DNA from: a bacterium (Candidatus Gribaldobacteria) CG_4_10_14_0_8_um_filter_33_9
Lineage (GTDB): Bacteria; Patescibacteriota; Minisyncoccia; Minisyncoccales; CG1-02-41-26
DNA length: 5,297 bases
Reading direction: 5' to 3'
Assembly (NCBI GenBank): GCA_002785165.1
Contig: PFMI01000044.1
Coordinates: 1 to 5,297, forward strand
Shown here: positions 4,382 to 5,297 of the stretch, one piece after another
How the letters are laid out: each line of letters starts with the position of its first letter
How positions within the stretch are numbered: position 1 is the first letter of the stretch
The notes under the pieces: generated by a model
What the model saw: only the letters and a program-made list of their open reading frames with translations
Databases searched by the model: none
What the model was told of the DNA's origin: nothing
Program-made: the position numbers and the translations under genes

Positions 4382-5297
4382 ATGTTTGACTCTTTAAAAA
4401 GAATTTTTGGATTTATAAAGCAAAATCCCTCAATTTTATATTCCTTGTTTTTGATTGTTTTTTTACCTTTGATTTTATGGGGAAACACTGTTTTTGTCAT
4501 TACCTCATTTGAAAAAAATATTGATTTTATCACTCAAGAAAAGGCTTTGTCCATAGAAAATATTTTAGGGGAATTTATTTCCGAGAAAATATCAGACCCG
4601 GAATTTTTGCAGGAACAAGTTAATAAAATTTCAAAACAAGTTCCAGAAATAAGCGACTTGCAAATAATAACTTATCAAGACGGCAAATTTAAAATTATTG
4701 CCTCGCAAGAACAAGAAAAAACAGCGAAAGAAATTTCCGACCCTTCTATAAGTTTGGCTTGGCATCAGGAACAAGACATTGCCCATTTGGTTGGAAGCAA
4801 AGGAGAGCGGTTTTGGAAAACCGCAAAATTGCTCAAAAATGAAAACAAAGAAAAAATTGCCTTAATTAGTTTAAAACTTTCTCTGAAAAATACCGACCTT
4901 TGGATTGCTCGGGTTGCGCAAATTTCTTATATCGCGGCAATGCTCGCTATTTTTCTTGTTTTGTTTTTAGTTTTTCATCATACGCGGCTTTTCCAGTATT
5001 TAAAATTATCCAAAGAACTCCAGGAATTAGATAAAATACGGGAAAGTTTTTTTCGCATGGCAATTCACGAGCTTCAAAGCCCTATTACAAATATCCGGGC
5101 GTATATTGAATGCTTAAAAGAAGAAATTGGCGATAAAATTCTTGCTGAAAGAAAAGAAGACCTTGAACGAATTTCCATTTCCGCCAAAAGCTTGAGCGAG
5201 CTAATTTATGATATTTTAAAAGTTATTAAAATTGAACATCAGGTTTTGGATTTAACCCCGGAAGATATTTTTCCGTCTGCGATTGTTACTGAAATTA
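4382..5297 (+). CDS. Membrane sensor histidine kinase, N-terminal part (cut by window edge)
   Basis: The first 305 residues of a two-component sensor kinase that continues past the right edge. Order of parts: cytoplasmic N-terminus MFDSLKRIFG; TM1 (about 17-41); an extracytoplasmic sensor region (about 42-177) with no family I recognise, helical at first and then beta-rich (LQIITYQDGKFKIIAS, 93-108); TM2 (about 178-199); a short linker helix; and the HisKA dimerisation domain with H-box FFRMAIHELQSPITNIRAY (223-241). His229 (codon 5066-5068) is the predicted phosphoacceptor. The second HisKA helix (about 253-285) follows, and LTPEDIFPSAI (291-301) resembles the start of the link to the HATPase domain, which lies outside the window. 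There is no HAMP domain between TM2 and HisKA. The ATG was chosen because it gives the normal short tail before TM1; the frame is open further upstream without a better start. A response regulator is not in the window. Confidence 0.88.
   Translation, partial: MFDSLKRIFGFIKQNPSILYSLFLIVFLPLILWGNTVFVITSFEKNIDFITQEKALSIENILGEFISEKISDPEFLQEQVNKISKQVPEISDLQIITYQDGKFKIIASQEQEKTAKEISDPSISLAWHQEQDIAHLVGSKGERFWKTAKLLKNENKEKIALISLKLSLKNTDLWIARVAQISYIAAMLAIFLVLFLVFHHTRLFQYLKLSKELQELDKIRESFFRMAIHELQSPITNIRAYIECLKEEIGDKILAERKEDLERISISAKSLSELIYDILKVIKIEHQVLDLTPEDIFPSAIVTEI

Overview
The window is AT-rich and gene-dense. It looks like genomic DNA of an uncultivated bacterium of the Patescibacteria/CPR type (Parcubacteria-like). 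This is an inference from several points. Most genes start without a Shine-Dalgarno sequence. There is a double-anchored, Lys/Glu-rich surface protein with thrombospondin type 3 repeats, an AAA_14/DUF4143 ATPase, and a histidine kinase with a HELQSPIT H-box. TGA does not occur inside the other reading frames, which argues against the UGA=Gly code of Gracilibacteria/Absconditabacteria.

Layout: (1) 1-329, minus strand, N-terminal part of an alpha/beta hydrolase running off the left edge, interrupted in frame by a small GC-rich palindrome/tandem repeat. (2) 330-431, a divergent promoter region with a 19-bp sequence repeated at a 21-bp period, each copy carrying TATAAT. (3) 432-2210, plus strand, a 592-residue membrane-anchored surface protein: TM, Ig-like, long coiled coil, TSP3 calcium repeats, Ig-like, TM. 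(4) 2318-3361, minus strand, an AAA_14/DUF4143 ATPase that seems to be decaying: its probable ATG is cut off by an in-frame TGA and its C-terminus is missing. (5) 3386-3547, AT-rich spacer with a perfect 18-bp inverted repeat beside the ATPase start. (6) 3541-4316, a self-contained transcription unit on the minus strand: consensus sigma-70 promoter, strong Shine-Dalgarno, a 201-residue predicted outer-membrane-type beta-barrel protein, and an intrinsic terminator. (7) 4382-5297, plus strand, a membrane sensor histidine kinase running off the right edge.

The genes do not form one pathway. No two neighbours share an operon: every junction is divergent or convergent, or is separated by a terminator. 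The common theme is the cell envelope (surface protein, beta-barrel, two-component sensor). The most notable signal is the beta-barrel unit. It has higher GC and textbook expression signals unlike its neighbours, and it encodes a protein class expected only in cells with an outer membrane. It could be a recent acquisition, an assembly join, or evidence that the host is not a CPR bacterium. I found no RNA gene, CRISPR array or recognisable transposase.
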